DNA from: Dicaeum eximium
Taxonomy: Eukaryota > Chordata > Aves > Passeriformes > Dicaeidae
NCBI GenBank assembly: GCA_013396995.1
Contig: VWZP01007350.1
Location: 542,248 to 606,247, forward strand
Length of the DNA: 64,000 nt
Direction: 5' to 3'
Each line of letters begins with the position of its first letter. Position 1 is the first letter of the stretch. The translations under genes and the position numbers were made by a program. Positions 12,346-25,085 of this stretch are shown here, piece after piece. Under the pieces are notes generated by a model that was given only the letters and a program-made list of their open reading frames with translations, was not told the origin of the DNA and ran no database searches.

Positions 12346-15300
12346 CGAGGATACTGAAATATTAAGATACAAGAAAATACCTTAGTGTGTTATACCAAAG
12401 ACCAGGAAAATAATTTTTGTATGCACTGAACTGCACTGAACTCAGAAATAGAGCCTCCATATGTTTTGTGACAAGAATGAATCAAAATACAGCATTCCAG
12501 TCTGCAGAAACCAAGTGCACATTGTTTTTAAAATTCATTAAGAGGCATGTGCTCCACGGCAGCCTCTGAACAAGGCTGCAAATTAAGACGCTCTGACAAC
12601 TGAGCTCCTTACCTATGCGAATCCTTCATTGACTGCTTCAATTGTTAAGAGCTAGAGTTCTATCCTGTCTTCATTTTCCAATTATTCTAATATCTCTTTC
12701 TGATCTGTTACTCCTTGACACAGATGGATTAGCACTGTTATACCTGTCATTCTCCAGACGACCAGTGGAATCTATTTAAGTGCATAAACACATGCACTAT
12801 GTCTGTATGTACACACACACTTAATAAATCCATCTAAGTTTCAGTAGCACATTACCAAGATCTACCAGAAGCATTCAAAAGTCGGGAATTGACTCATAAT
12901 AAGAGATTGCAGATCCTCATAAGTGAGTGAAGTTTCAGGATGGGGGCTTGGGGCTATGAAAAGGACACACAGCAAAAGGCACATGCTACACTAGGTTTTC
13001 CCCCAGAAGGAATACAGAATCCTTCAAAAAAGAACCAACGAGCAGTTAAACTAGGAAAAAAGGAAAAAACACACACAATAATTCTCAGAAATAGCTGCAA
13101 ACTACGAGATATTCCAAAAGCACTGAGCACAAGGCAGGGACTTTGAACAGAAAATATGAGTCTAAACAGTTAATATTTGGTAAAGCTGTAAGCAGCTGAA
13201 GACAAAAGCCTACATTGGGAAGTGTCAGGCATCTTAATAGGCAGCAATATAACACCACCTATAATAAATGAGGGAGGGACAAAAAAATAGGATAAATAAA
13301 TTAACTATAGCCTAGAAACCTCAAACAAGTGTCTCACTTTGCTGAAAATAAGATTTTTCTTACTAACAAGTACAGGATTTTTATATGACATATTGAGAAG
13401 TATATTTCTTTGTGATGCTGGTCTATCTCAGAGGTATCATAAGTATAGAACCATGTAATGTGGCTGTTACTATGGAAACAACTCCTTTCCTAAGGAAAAT
13501 CAGAAGGTGTAAGTCAAGTAAAATCTCAAATAATTTCTTGTGACACTGGTTGGACATCTTGTTAAACTGCACCTTTAACTTATTGCATTCCTATTTCTGT
13601 CAATTCTTTCCTATTGCTACATGTTTCACATTGAAACAAGCAATACTAATTTTTCCCCACATTAATTGAAGTAATATATTATGAGTATGCAGCACAGATT
13701 ACTTCCCCTCAGCAGTAAATGTAGAACAGTCCAAGATGGGCTCTGAGGATACAGTTGCTACAAGATGTGCCTTGTTCATACAGGAAGCCATCTCATCAAG
13801 GCATAACTTTCCACATTCCATTCTAATCAAAGAAGGAAAAAAAGGGACAAAATAAAACATCATGTCAATTGTACAGCAATTTATTTTTCTTACATAAATA
13901 AAAAGAATTATATACAGTAAGACAAGTCACTATAATAAGTGCAACACTCCTTGCAACACTCTATAATCAGCGCAACACAGAAAACAAAGGTTTAGACAAT
14001 AGTGCTGAGGGTCACCACTACAAATTCATCTCTCCCCTAAATGTTTAAGGATGTTATTTGCTAGTATTAACTCCTTGACTCTTGCTTGTCCCCTCCAAGT
14101 ACTGAGTCTCAAATGTCTGCCAAGTCTCTCCCTGATAATTAACTGTGAATAAAAGCCATAATATTTAACCTCTGTTTCTGCAATATTATCTGAGCCTGGT
14201 CTACAGGCTACCATATGTTCTTCCCTTATTCAGTCTACCAACTGATTTTATCAACTCTCCATTTCCAAATCCAGTTTTCCTTCACTTTAATTCAGTGCCA
14301 GTGTAGATCTGCTACTTATTGCCTGTATTCAAGTAAGATTGGGCTCACCACACTTCATGCAAAAAAATCTGGGTTTACAAATCCTAACAACTTTTCTCTT
14401 TCTCACTATTACTTAAGCACATAAAGCCCTTGCACCACAAAAGGTGACAATTTGGGGTGATGACAAGGCTTGACACAGAAAAGCAAAACAGATTTCAGCT
14501 AAATAAAAATAAACTACACTTTTTATGTGGTTTCAACATTAAAGATATTTAAATCAGTAAATAGGGACCTGAGTGTCACTTGCCCTACTATGCCTGTAAA
14601 CACCCAGCCCTTACTTTGCATGAATGTAACAGGAGAAATTTAAGCCTGAACTCCACCCACAGCCAATATCTTTTACATTAGCCTTTTATCTGAATGTATG
14701 ACACCTCACTCAATGCCCTCTGTGATCCAGAAAGGGACAAGATTAAGCAATTACAGGGAATTTCAAATTCATTGCTGTCTCTTTGTTTTGGAAACTAAGC
14801 ATGAGCACTGCCTCTTGTCTGAACACTTTTCTACAGTATAAAAGTTATGCTCAGCCAACAGGGAGACATAGACTCTCCCCACGTGGTTTTGGAGACCAGC
14901 TGCAGCATCCAGAGTTTGTTACTGCTCAGTACCTCAAAAGCTCCCTACCTTATATCAACATGCTAAACAAAAAAAAAAAAAAAAAGCTGAGAAAATTTGA
15001 TTAATACATAAGTTAAAAGACATTGTCATCTGCTGGAAACTGCACAAACAGAAAAAGGGGTTCAGTAATTCATCAAATAAGCTGCTTGCCATGAATTATT
15101 CACTTAGTTTTACTACTAAGGCTTCCATATGCTTCAAGTCATACAAGTGTGATAGGGAGATAGCAACCTGGGAATCAGGGTTGTGAAGGTCTTGCCTGCT
15201 TTTATATTTTTCAAGAGAGGAAATGAAGTTAGAATAATTATATTTTTCTATTTTTATCTTTGCTATTAATCTCTTGGCTGGATTACTGAGGGATGCAGTA

Positions 15301-15800
15301 TCTCTACTTTGCCCTTTCAATGCCCATTTCCTTTATATGTCACTAAGGGAAATTCTTTCTTTCAGCTGTACTTTTCCCCTTTGTGAATAGTCTGTAATGA
15401 TCAGAGAAGTCTAGAAGTGAGCTAAAGAGCCCATGGATCAGAAGACTTGTCTTCATGATGGTACCCATATTCATGAAAGCAAGCAATCCAAAGAGAAAAA
15501 GCTTCAAGAGAAGTTTGATGATAATATTATAAAGAAGGGAGAAAAGAAGTAAGAGAGGAAATGAGAGCCACCTAAGGAACAGCATGAAATAACCATTAAG
15601 ATGCAAACAGCTTAAATGTAGAATCCCTTCTCCTTGAGTTCTTTTTAAATGGAGCTGAAGTTCCAAAATATATCAAGACCATAGAGAAAAACTCAATCAT
15701 GTTATTCTCATAAAAGACACCACTGTGTTTTCCCGCTCTCCAGACAGTCAAAAACCCCCCATCTCTCAGAAAATACAGGTCCTCCCTTAGTCTCTATAGG
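12346..15800. other. AT-rich noncoding stretch
   Basis: No gene or nameable transposon recognised. It contains the poly(A) run annotated at 14969-14985 and scattered TTTATT- or AATAAA-like words without a transcript context. Confidence 0.6.
14969..14985 (+). repeat. Poly(A) run
   Basis: A run of 17 A residues follows TGCTAAAC. A short plus-strand frame (14783-15004) reads through it as poly-Lys, which is a composition effect. No polyadenylation signal or recognisable retrocopy is seen upstream. Confidence 0.75.
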
Positions 15801-15815
15801 GCTGCAGAGGGCAGT
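15801..15815 (+). promoter_or_regulatory. CTCF-like motif, forward
   Basis: GCTGCAGAGGGCAGT matches the vertebrate CTCF core consensus CCASYAGRKGGCRSY at 13 of 15 positions by eye. The ten-base core AGAGGGCAGT is fully matched; the two mismatches are at positions 1 and 3. It lies about 1.1 kb from a second forward motif. Binding cannot be inferred from one motif alone. Confidence 0.4.
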
Positions 15816-16894
15816 CTGCATTCTCGAACAGATCTGCAGGTAAACACTGTCCCTTTAATGACTGACAACAGCCCAGGATCAAACAGACTATTCCATTTAG
15901 TGAAGCATTAATTCCATTTGCTGGAGCCCTAGGAAACAAGTTCAGTGAAACATACAGTGAATGTCAATCCAAAACACGCACCAGATTCCTAATGTTGCTG
16001 TTGATAATAAAGGCTGTTCCTTGCCTTGCCTACATCCTTCTTTGCCTACAAATTTTTTGAAATCTCTCTCATGACCTTCTTCCTTTTCAGAGTCCTTCCT
16101 ACTTTCTCATTCTGTCCTGCCCTTGCATCTCTCAGAAAATTTTGCCAAGTGAACTGGTCAAAATATCAAAAATCTTTTCAAGTACCTGCTAGCTAAATCA
16201 AAAATTAGTGTTTAAAAACTTTAAATATTTCTAGACGGCAAACACAACAGTACTTTCTTTTTATCAGTAAAGAAAAATACTGAGGACTGGAGATATTTTT
16301 AATTTTGTTTTTATCAGGCTTAAGAAAATTTTGGCATCACTTGACTGACAAGAGAAGACTCTGCATAAAATTGTTTACAAGAAGGTTTAGAACTGACTCA
16401 GGTGGCCTGATGCCATCCAAAATGAAGGTCATGAATTGCTAGAATAATAGGATTTTTTAAGCCTTGTGGTTCCTTGCCCAGACCTGGCATATCTCCAGCA
16501 CTGGTTTCAACAGGGGTGTCCCAAGTCATATGAGGTCTGGCTGTTCTTAACATCACTAGCAAAAATATCTGTTCCACTACAAAGACTTCACATCCAAGTA
16601 TCCAGGCTCAAAATATTTTTTCCACAACAGTCTTATATTACTTAGAAGGGTCAGAGTAAAAACATACTATTGAGAAAAACCTGAAATACTGCTTGCTTGC
16701 TAAGGGTTCACAGCTACTCAGTCTTGAGGGCAGCACTGTGTAAAGGAATTCAGTTTGCTTTATATCATAAAAATACTTGCAATCATGTCCTTTTCATTTC
16801 TCCTAACAGCCACTGTAAGTACATCTCATTCACTTTCGAATGCCACAGCCCACCAGTTGAGAAATGCTACTCTGCTTCTAGAAGCACTTGCTGG

Positions 16895-16909
16895 CCACCA
16901 GATGGTGGA
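16895..16909 (+). promoter_or_regulatory. CTCF-like motif, forward
   Basis: CCACCAGATGGTGGA preceded by TGG matches CCASYAGRKGGCRSY at 13 of 15 positions; the mismatches are the conserved C at position 12 (here T) and the last base. The upstream TGG extends the agreement with the longer matrix. The motif is also near-palindromic (CCACCA...TGGTGG), which could be read as an E-box-like repeat instead. Confidence 0.4.
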
Positions 16910-17989
16910 ACAGCCAGGTTCTCCTGTCTGCACCCTGTGGTGCTGAGCTCTGCTGCTCTGGCCTGCCCTGACAGAGGTAGTGCCCATGACAGAGGACGCT
17001 GTCACTGCTGTGACAATCAAATTTTGGGCCACAGTTTGCACCATCAATCAATAATATCAGTAAAGTGGTAGGTTATCCATATGTCATAACGTATGAGGTC
17101 ACTGTAAATATTAACCTTTTCGTAAGGATTATATACCTTTATTTATACGCATATATACAAGAATATAAGTTTCTATATCCACCTATTTTTAAAAAACAAA
17201 TGCTGGGAAGCAGTTATCAAGCTGCCAGTCACTCAAATTGTCCTGCCACGCAGCCACGTCTGGTGTGTGGGGTTTAGGGATGTTTGGCAGTCAATGTGCT
17301 TACGGTCCATCTGCTCACAGCAATATCAACAACGTGCCAGGTCTCTAACTGTATTCTTCAGCTGCAGTGTTTATTGTTCAAGTAGATTGTTTTCCTACTA
17401 CTCAATACTGATGTGTAAACTCTGTCTCTTTTTAGCACTGTTTTCATGAAAATGAAAGGAAACACAAATGAGTAACAACCTTTCCTTCCTGGTACTGCAG
17501 TTTAGGGGAGGGGGGAGCCCATTCTTGTTGGTTACAGCTAATTTACTGAATAAGAGAAGGTTCTCCATCTAAATTTGAATATGTAAATAATCCAGTTAGA
17601 AACACATATCCCTCTGCTGTGTATTTAATTTCTACTTGCTATGCTATTCCCCATGCTGCTTTGCATCTCTGTAAGTCTTCAATTATTATCATTGAATCAG
17701 TCACACAGCATATATCCTGGCTGTCACATGGACCTGCATCAAAGTCACACAAATACTCTCATGCCTATAGTTCAACTTGATTGTTCCTACAGTTATGACA
17801 GATATATTAGTGCTTTTCCTCTAATTATATACCTTGCTATTGACCACTCTGTGATCCAGCCCCTACATCACATTCTTTACAACAGGGCCTGCTGATATTA
17901 AGATGAAGAACTAATATAGCAATCTATTTTTTCCCCTGAGCTGAAAAAACTGAAGGCTTAAAGAAACTGTAAAATAGAAGTCAATGAGG

Positions 17990-18005
17990 CCACAGATATC
18001 TGTGG
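17990..18005. repeat. Perfect 16-bp palindrome
   Basis: CCACAGATATCTGTGG is identical to its reverse complement, with no spacer. It contains the half-site CCACAGATA. It could be a dimeric factor site or chance; nothing nearby decides. Confidence 0.6.
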
Positions 18006-20185
18006 ACACTGATTTGAAGGACACAATAACATAAGACCTGTAATATGAGACTACTGTATGCAACATTTTGTGAGGTAAGTGTTTCAATGAGTATAGTTCT
18101 GGTTTTAAGCCATTTAATCACCACAGCAAACTTCCTGTGGATTTTGCTACATTTCACATGACATTGTACCCTAATCCTATACTTGGCACAACAGTATCTG
18201 TTTTCTCTCAGACATCTTGCATTTTATGCAAACTGCAGTTCTTCAGCAAAAACATTTATCTGTTTGGAGAGTTAAAAACCATTTCCTGCTAATGTCACAG
18301 AAGTTTATGCTGCTCCAAACCTAGCTAGCCCCATCATCTCATTGTTTGCCTAGCCTGACTCACAGAGGTTACATCAAGTAATCAGCCTAACTCTTACACA
18401 ATAGCCAAACTCGTAAGATTTCTTGCTATGTTCATCGCAGTGCACAACATCAGCATCCAAATCATTCAGCGTGTCAATTCAACACAATTAGTTTACACCA
18501 GGTGCCATCAGCATCTATTCATTGTGACACAGTTCATTTTAGAAGAAAACCTTTCTTTACGAAAAAGAATGGAAGCTCAGAGAGAGAGGGATTTCCACAC
18601 TGTTTCATCTGCCACAGCTCACTAGGCAGTGTGGCACAGTCACCTTCCTTTCTGAAAGGCCGAAGCACTAACAAAACTGAGGGCTGTGCTTCTCATCTTC
18701 ATGCATGCACTTCTACCCCCAGTTGCCAGCATTTTTTGGGAGCAGGTGGTTAGTACCAACAGCCGGTTCTGACAGCTCATTACAGCACCCATTTCTGCAC
18801 CAAGACATGTCATTCAGAACAGCACTGCAAAGAACAGGACCCTAAGTGAAATACCATCCCCTCCTCTTCACTGTGCAAACTAAGTGCTGTGGAGATCTGG
18901 GACATTTCTATCTCTTCATCCCTCTGCAGTGATATCACCTTAGATTATACAGACAAACCAAAAAACCAGATGGATCTAACTTTATACCTACTGAAGTCTG
19001 CAGAGAGCCCTGAGAGAGCTTGGTCTGCCTGTCGAGCCACAGGCAGTAGGCAAAGGTATTATGAATTTAGAACCATCAAGCAAACAGGATGCACATGCAC
19101 ACCCCTTACTTGTGAGCAGACCGAGTCCAGAACAGAGAACCTCACTAGAAATTGAGTACTTTAAAGCACAAAGACTGGAGATAACAGTGGGGCTGGGGAG
19201 AGGAGATCAATATCCATGATGGGAGACATGTGAGAAAAGGAGAGAAACGTGTTGGACAAAACACCCAAAGTACTGCAGAGGTGCCCTGCAGAGCAAATGA
19301 GGCACTAAACCTATTGGAAGGGCAGAGAAAAACACCAAATAAGAACAACCTCTAATCCAGTAAAAGCAAAACATAACGGAAGGATGGCCTGCATGTTAAA
19401 ATAATGATAAATAGCATCTTAAACATCCCCTTTTCCCCACAGCACATCAGACAGGACAATGTAGCAGAGAAGCTGCAGGCTGAAGCACAGGGACTGCTTA
19501 GCAATGCACACAGTGAGGGGCTGGAACACAGGGATCATCACACTCAATTCAAAAGGATAAGAATTTGGAAAGACAGAACTAATCACCTCAACTGGAGTCT
19601 TGCCTGCTATAAAACCTTCAAGAGGTAGAACATCAGGCACAAAAGAAGACAAGGAAGATGACATATTCAAGTTCAGAGAGCACAAAAAGGAAATGCACTA
19701 CAGAGGAAGAAAGCAAAGCCACACAAGGAGCTAAGCTAAAGAACAAGAAATTTCTAATAGCATGAGGTCAGCAAAGGAGACAGTATGACAGTCCTCTAAG
19801 AGGTAGGAACTATAAATTATTCACCAGAAGGGTAGAAAGGCAGTAATTCAGTGTGCTAGAGCCAAGAATCTAAGTGTGAAGTTCAAAAACTACACATTCT
19901 GTCAAAGGAACTTGGAAGAGACACAGCACACCAGGTCAACACATTAAAATGGGGCAAATTACTTGGAAAAGATCTACTAGATCATCACTGGTTTTTACCA
20001 AAACTTCAGCTGTAACACAAAGATGCGAAGCAAGTGATGATGGGGATGACATTTAAGTAAAAGTTGTAAATAAAGTTGTACATTCCTAACAGGAAGAAAA
20101 AGAAAAAAAAACAAACAATGCATAAGTAGTGCAATGAAGGTCACTGGTCAACACAAACCATTTTTCACTATTAAAAGGATAAAGT

Positions 20186-20209
20186 AAAAAAAGAAAAAAA
20201 AAAAAAAAG
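20186..20209 (+). repeat. A-rich run
   Basis: A tract of A residues interrupted by a single G, embedded in an AT-rich purine-biased segment. No coding or retrocopy signal is seen before it. Confidence 0.75.
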
Positions 20210-21079
20210 ACAGCAAAATGCCAAATCTCTGGTGTAAAGAATATATGGTCAAACTAAAGTTTCCACCAACTACTGCAGTGTTAAATGAACAGTGAAGAGA
20301 TACATGCAATGGCATAACATTTAAAATAGTTACCAGTCAAAGTCAGGACGGCGAAGTGGTTTGAAAATCCAGTCATGGCATCTCTCTGGTATGCAGAAAT
20401 TTAACACAGTTGGATCCCTGTAGTAATCCTAAACTGTGACCAGATATTCTGCAGGAAAAGATCTGGATGCTGGTATGGAATTATGGACTCAAGTCCCTGT
20501 GGCTTGATCCATACTTGAATAAGGTATTTATTTATGTCCCATCTGCCAAAAGAATCCCTGTCCCAGCTTTCCTCCATTTTTAACAAATAAAGCATATAAT
20601 ACCCCCCATGCTTTCATGCCTACAAACAGGAAAAAAGAAATCTGGAAACGGTTCTTATACACAAACTAAGTGGCATAATGATTCTATGAGCACTTTCTCA
20701 TTAAGAAACCCCTTTTGCTTAGCTCCTCAGGAAAACTCAAGTGTCTTTCAAGCAACAGAAATGCAAATAATAATAATAAATACTTATTTTCCTCACAAAT
20801 CTATATTCACAACTAAAAAAAAGATAATACTGAAGACCTCACAGTATATATTCCCAGAAACACACCCACAAAGAAACCTATCACCTTCCTGATTTAGAAG
20901 GCAACTGATTTTGCCTAGGATAAAATAAAGACTTAGAAAAAGAAAGGTGAATAATTCAATTAGTTTTAGCTTTCCATTGCAGCAGCTAAGGGAAATTGTG
21001 ATCAATACAGCCAACATCCAGCTTGCTAAACATAAAGCACATTTCTTACAAAGCTGAACATTTTTCTCATTGTCACACA

Positions 21080-21960
21080 GAATTATCTTAATTATTGTTT
21101 CAAGGAAAAGCTTTACATAGAATCATTTAGGAGCCCAAAATGCTGCTCAGAAACTCATCACTGGAATAATTTATGATTTTTTTCTTCCTAACATCTTGGG
21201 CTTGTTTGATATGCTTGCCATTTCTCCCTGACAGGGAGGTCGATTAAATCACATTTATATTGTAAACGTATGCATTGCTTTTTACCCTAGGCGGTGGATG
21301 AAGAGATACAGAGCCCCATGGGAAAAGCAAGCCAATCCACTTTCATATTGCAAACTTCTGCTGCTCGCAAGAAATGAATGGTTGCCAGGGAGAGCTGGGA
21401 ATTACTCGAGGATGCAAAATGTTATTTTAAAATCCTTTTGAGAGAGGTTTTTCTCTCCCCCACCTCACCATTTTCACATCTTCTGCTAATGCAGCTCACA
21501 TCGGTTTCTATGAAAACACTGAAGGAATGCACTTCACCAGCATTCTTCGGAGGATCTGTATAAATCAGGCTTTAACTCTGCCTGCATAAAGCAGGCCATT
21601 TCTTTACTTTCAAAGGGAGAAGAGAGAAAGGATTTGTTACATTTTCCGAAGCATTATGTCCGCCAAAGATCATTCGAGATGAGGAAGGTCACCACACATT
21701 TTTGAACTAAAAGAAAGTGCTAAAAACGGGGAGGGTAAAGGTCATTGCTTAGGGCCATGGAAAAATGAGGCTGCAGTATCATTAACCTAACAGAACTAAT
21801 TAGGAAACATTCAGCTTTTATAAATTATGCAAAGCACTCCATTTACACTTTTTCAGATTTTTACCATGACAGAGATAATTAGGAAACATTTACAGCAACA
21901 GTGTAAACTAATAAAGCAACCCTTTCATATCAGGATACCTTCCCACTAATACTTGCATAT
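21080..21960. promoter_or_regulatory. Candidate developmental enhancer or conserved noncoding block
   Basis: This is the most enhancer-like part of the window. It is free of simple repeats and low-complexity tracts and dense in homeodomain and forkhead-like words (TTAATTATTG, GATTAAATC, TAATTAGG, AAATTATGCAAA, TATGCAT). It has an exactly duplicated 15-mer TAATTAGGAAACATT at 21797-21811 and 21876-21890, and scattered retained CpGs in otherwise CpG-poor DNA (GTCGAT, GGCGGTGG, ACTCGAGG, TCCGCC, TTCGAGAT). Together these suggest long-term constraint. A possible exon lies inside (21291-21377). Conservation is inferred, not measured. Confidence 0.4.
21291..21377 (+). other. Possible short terminal coding exon (weak)
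   Basis: A fair 3' splice-site pattern (TTGCTTTTTACCCTAG ending at 21290) is followed by 28 open codons starting AVDEEIQSPMGK and ending in TGA at 21375-21377. The protein is not recognised. No partner exon with a matching 5' splice site was found, and the surroundings look like a noncoding conserved block, so it is more likely part of that element than a real exon. Confidence 0.12.
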
Positions 21961-22540
21961 CTGCAATAGTGAGAAATAGGTATTATTACCTGAAAAAGCT
22001 TTATGGAAACCATTTAATCTGTGACAGAAGACCAACAAGATCATGCCGTTATTTCCCCTTCACTTGAGGCAATAACAAAAGTCAATCAAATCAACTGCAT
22101 AAATAACTGACTCTTTGTAGTTCTAAGGGCTTCTTGCTAGTTTAATTATAACAGAAAATTAGCTTCTGTGATTTAACCTGAAGAACATAAACCTTGCCAT
22201 TCAGGGATTATGTAAACTCAGGGTCAAATCCTACAGTGGAGTCCACTGCCATTTAGTACCCCTGAAAAACTGGAGAGATTTGACATTTCTGTGTTAAATT
22301 TAACAGCATGAAGTATTCTGAAATATCAGCTTGGTTCTCTGATTAACTTCTACAGGACTTACTTGGTTAAATATTTTTAAAAGGATGCTCTAATGAAAAA
22401 TCCTGAAATTAGGAACACTCAGCAAAGAATTACTTGTTTTGCAGATACAAAAATATTAAAGTTATTTGTTTCCATACATCCTGTATTTGTTTTTGAAACA
22501 ATTTGTAAAGCTAATCAGATCATTTTCCTCCTCCCATCAG

Positions 22541-22660
22541 GGAGAAAGAGAACAAAATATAAAACATAGTGAATAAGAACGGGGGCTGAAATCAAACTGG
22601 GAAGGGATGGATTAGGGGGTGGAATTGGATAAGAGAAAGGGGAAGTAAGGATAGAAGTCT
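22541..22660 (+). repeat. Purine-rich low-complexity segment
   Basis: About 120 bases strongly biased to A and G on the plus strand, including GGGGGTGG and GAGAAAGGGGAAG. It could form unusual DNA structure, but it is imperfect and probably incidental. Confidence 0.4.
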
Positions 22661-23125
22661 CATGAAAGTCTAAAATTATAAGAATTCAACCACCTCTAGT
22701 ATTTCAAGGGGTTAAGGAGTTAAGCAAATACACTCCTTCCTTCAGACCTTCTACTTGTAATGCTCTAGAGTGACTTACAGTCAGACTTAGAGAAGTCAGT
22801 GGAAAGATGCCCTGCACTCATCTTGAGATATTCTGTATGAAATACATCCTGATTTGGCAGTAAGAGTTTGATGACAACACAAAGGACTTAACATATAATC
22901 ACAGAAATTCAGCTTGTGAGCTGGGGGAGATCAAGACCAAGAACGAATTTTGGCACACTACATCTTTCAGAAAAAGTGCAGAACATAACTCTGTGAGTTT
23001 TCTTCTGTATCATCCATCATTTTTCTTCCCATGAACTGCACAGTCAAAATATACACCATATGACCAGAACATCCAATTTCTGATCTTTTTTCCTCTCACC
23101 AAAAATTAAGTTTTCACAAAAATAG

Positions 23126-23332
23126 TCAGCAAACTCCTACATTCCTGCTATTGACATAACCCCAATACTGACCAGCTCTACAGAAAAAGTCGACAGCAAC
23201 TGCTTCATAATATTTAGAAGAACTCGGAAGTTGAACAGAAATTTTCTCAAATCTTCCAATAACATCAGTGGTCTTTGAATAATCTTCTCTAAATTCTACA
23301 TGAGCTCTGTGGCCAGGACCCAAGTCTCATTA
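23126..23332 (-). other. Unidentified minus-strand open frame (weak)
   Basis: On the minus strand, 68 codons run from just after an in-frame TGA to a TGA stop at 23126-23128. The translation has a balanced, non-repetitive composition (charged and aromatic residues, GRFEKISVQLPSSSKYY inside) that reads more like protein than most frames here. It has no ATG in the open part; the nominal start is TTG. No flanking splice sites were convincing and no family is recognised. It may be chance or a decayed coding fragment. Confidence 0.12.
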
Positions 23333-23453
23333 ACCTAAGTCCATTACCCTAACCATCACCATCTTGAGAGAAAATGTCTTTTTTTAATAATGCAAATTGA
23401 TCAAATTTTTTTCAACCTCAAAAAGCTGAAGAGTCAAAACAGCCTTTGAGTAA

Positions 23454-23462
23454 CCCCCCCCC
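23454..23462 (+). repeat. C9 homopolymer
   Basis: Nine C residues flanked by GAGTAA and TTCATT. Its length may be inaccurate in the assembly. Confidence 0.6.
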
Positions 23463-24739
23463 TTCATTCAAGAGTTTACCTAATAATTATTTTTCTTTTG
23501 AATTCCAAATATAAATACAACTCTATGAATGAGAAACATTTGCCCACATAAATAAAAGCTGCCTTGCCTGGTCCCTCATTAGTACAACCTGTCCTTTGTT
23601 TTCAGCTTCTGGGTGAGAGGAACAGATATACACTGTATTCATTAGAGTCCTCATTATGACTCCAGCTACAAGAACAAGATACCCTAATTGTAAGACAGAT
23701 GAGAAAGACAGCGGCGTCCTGTAGTACCGTGACCTTTCCAACGCTTCCTATTTTGACTTGCTGACCATTCCATCTGCTTGTTGCACACTGCAGGGAAGAA
23801 CAGGACAGTCATGCATGACAGCAACTGGGAGCAAAGTTAACCAATTACTGTGAACCAATGTAATCTCACTACAAGTTTTAGTTCAGCCCTGTCTCGACTC
23901 CTGGTAAACTGCCAGGACTTATCCTGCATTTCTGTTAACAGTGGCAATACACATTTTTATTGTATCTCTGAGATCACATTCACAGACCATGCATCTTTTG
24001 TGAAAAAGCAATGATGGATTACTATTCTGTGCAACCCTTTACAAAAAGTGACAAATCACTTTTAATTCCTTGGATATTCATCATAACACTAATCCATCTG
24101 GCATTAAGAAATGAAAAATATTCAGGCCTGTATGCTTTCCTTTGCAATTTAGTGTAAGTCTTGAATAGCTTTTGAGGTCTTATCAGAGATCCCCAGGTAC
24201 TTTCATATCACATAAAATACTCCAAAATACTGCAGTGTCACTAATGTCTCAGCATTTTTATAACTTGGCTTGAATATTACACCATGAAGTTCTTCAGATA
24301 AGACTTGGCCTTTTCAGCAGCAGTGGCACTTGATAACATCATTACTCCCCATTGACTCTAGAAACTGTCAAAATTCCTTGCTGAGCATAAATGTTCGCAA
24401 AACTCAAGAAAATAAAAGCCTGAAGCAATTGATAGAATTTATTCAATCAACAACAGAATATATTCAATATATAGTCAAAACACAAAACTGCTAAAGTGTT
24501 GCTGGGAGGTCGAGAGGAATAGATAAAGCAGGGAGTATCCAAGTCAAAATGCTACCTTTCCAACAAATACACATATCCACATGGGAAATCTGATGGAAAT
24601 CTGATTGTCAAAATTAACCAACAAAAACCCATCGCAAAACCCAACATCAGCAAAACCACAACCCCACAAATAGGCAATAGCCTGATATTTTGGCTTCTTA
24701 AAGTTTGATAAACTTACACCTTTCTAATTGCTCTTTGCC

Positions 24740-25085
24740 TAACTACTACTCAGTATGTAAATAATCGTCGTCATGAGGAATTATTAATTCATAAATCATG
24801 AAGTTACAAGTAATTTTCCCATGTCTGATTTTCCTTAAAAAAATAAATACACAATGGAAATGAAAATGGCTCAATCTGTTTTACACTGACTAAATGTATT
24901 AATGTTTTCTACAGAGTACTCTTTCTCTTTGTATGAGAACTGTTAAGTCTTATTAATATTATTATTTAATAAGATTAGTAAAATTAAACTCCACTATTTA
25001 AAAACCCGAGAAACATGTTTCCCTTTGTTTACAGGTAATTAAGTAATTTTAAACCAGCATGCACAGAAAGAAATTAATTAGTGGG
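24740..25085. promoter_or_regulatory. Candidate AT-rich conserved noncoding block with hairpin
   Basis: A dense set of AT-rich sites (GAATTATTAATTCATAAATCATG, TAATTAAGTAATTTTAAA, AAATTAATTAG) surrounds a 9-bp inverted repeat, TCTTATTAA (24948-24956) with TTAATAAGA (24966-24974) and a 9-base loop. It includes TCGTCGTCATGAGG with two CpGs, unusual in this AT-rich context. It could be an enhancer, or only an AT-rich area that tolerates such words. Confidence 0.22.

Larger units (their letters stand above)
15816..21080. other. AT-rich noncoding stretch with isolated motifs
   Basis: No gene recognised. The stretch includes a second CTCF-like motif (16895-16909), a 16-bp palindrome (17990-18005), a purine-rich part at about 19.1-20.1 kb and an A-rich run (20186-20209). 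Overlapping short frames around 16.7-17.3 kb and 18.4-18.75 kb have no family resemblance. Confidence 0.55.
21961..24740. other. AT-rich noncoding stretch
   Basis: No gene recognised. It includes a purine-rich segment (about 22541-22660, many GGGA and GGAA words), a C9 run at 23454-23462 and a protein-like but unidentified minus-strand frame at 23126-23332. Confidence 0.55.
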
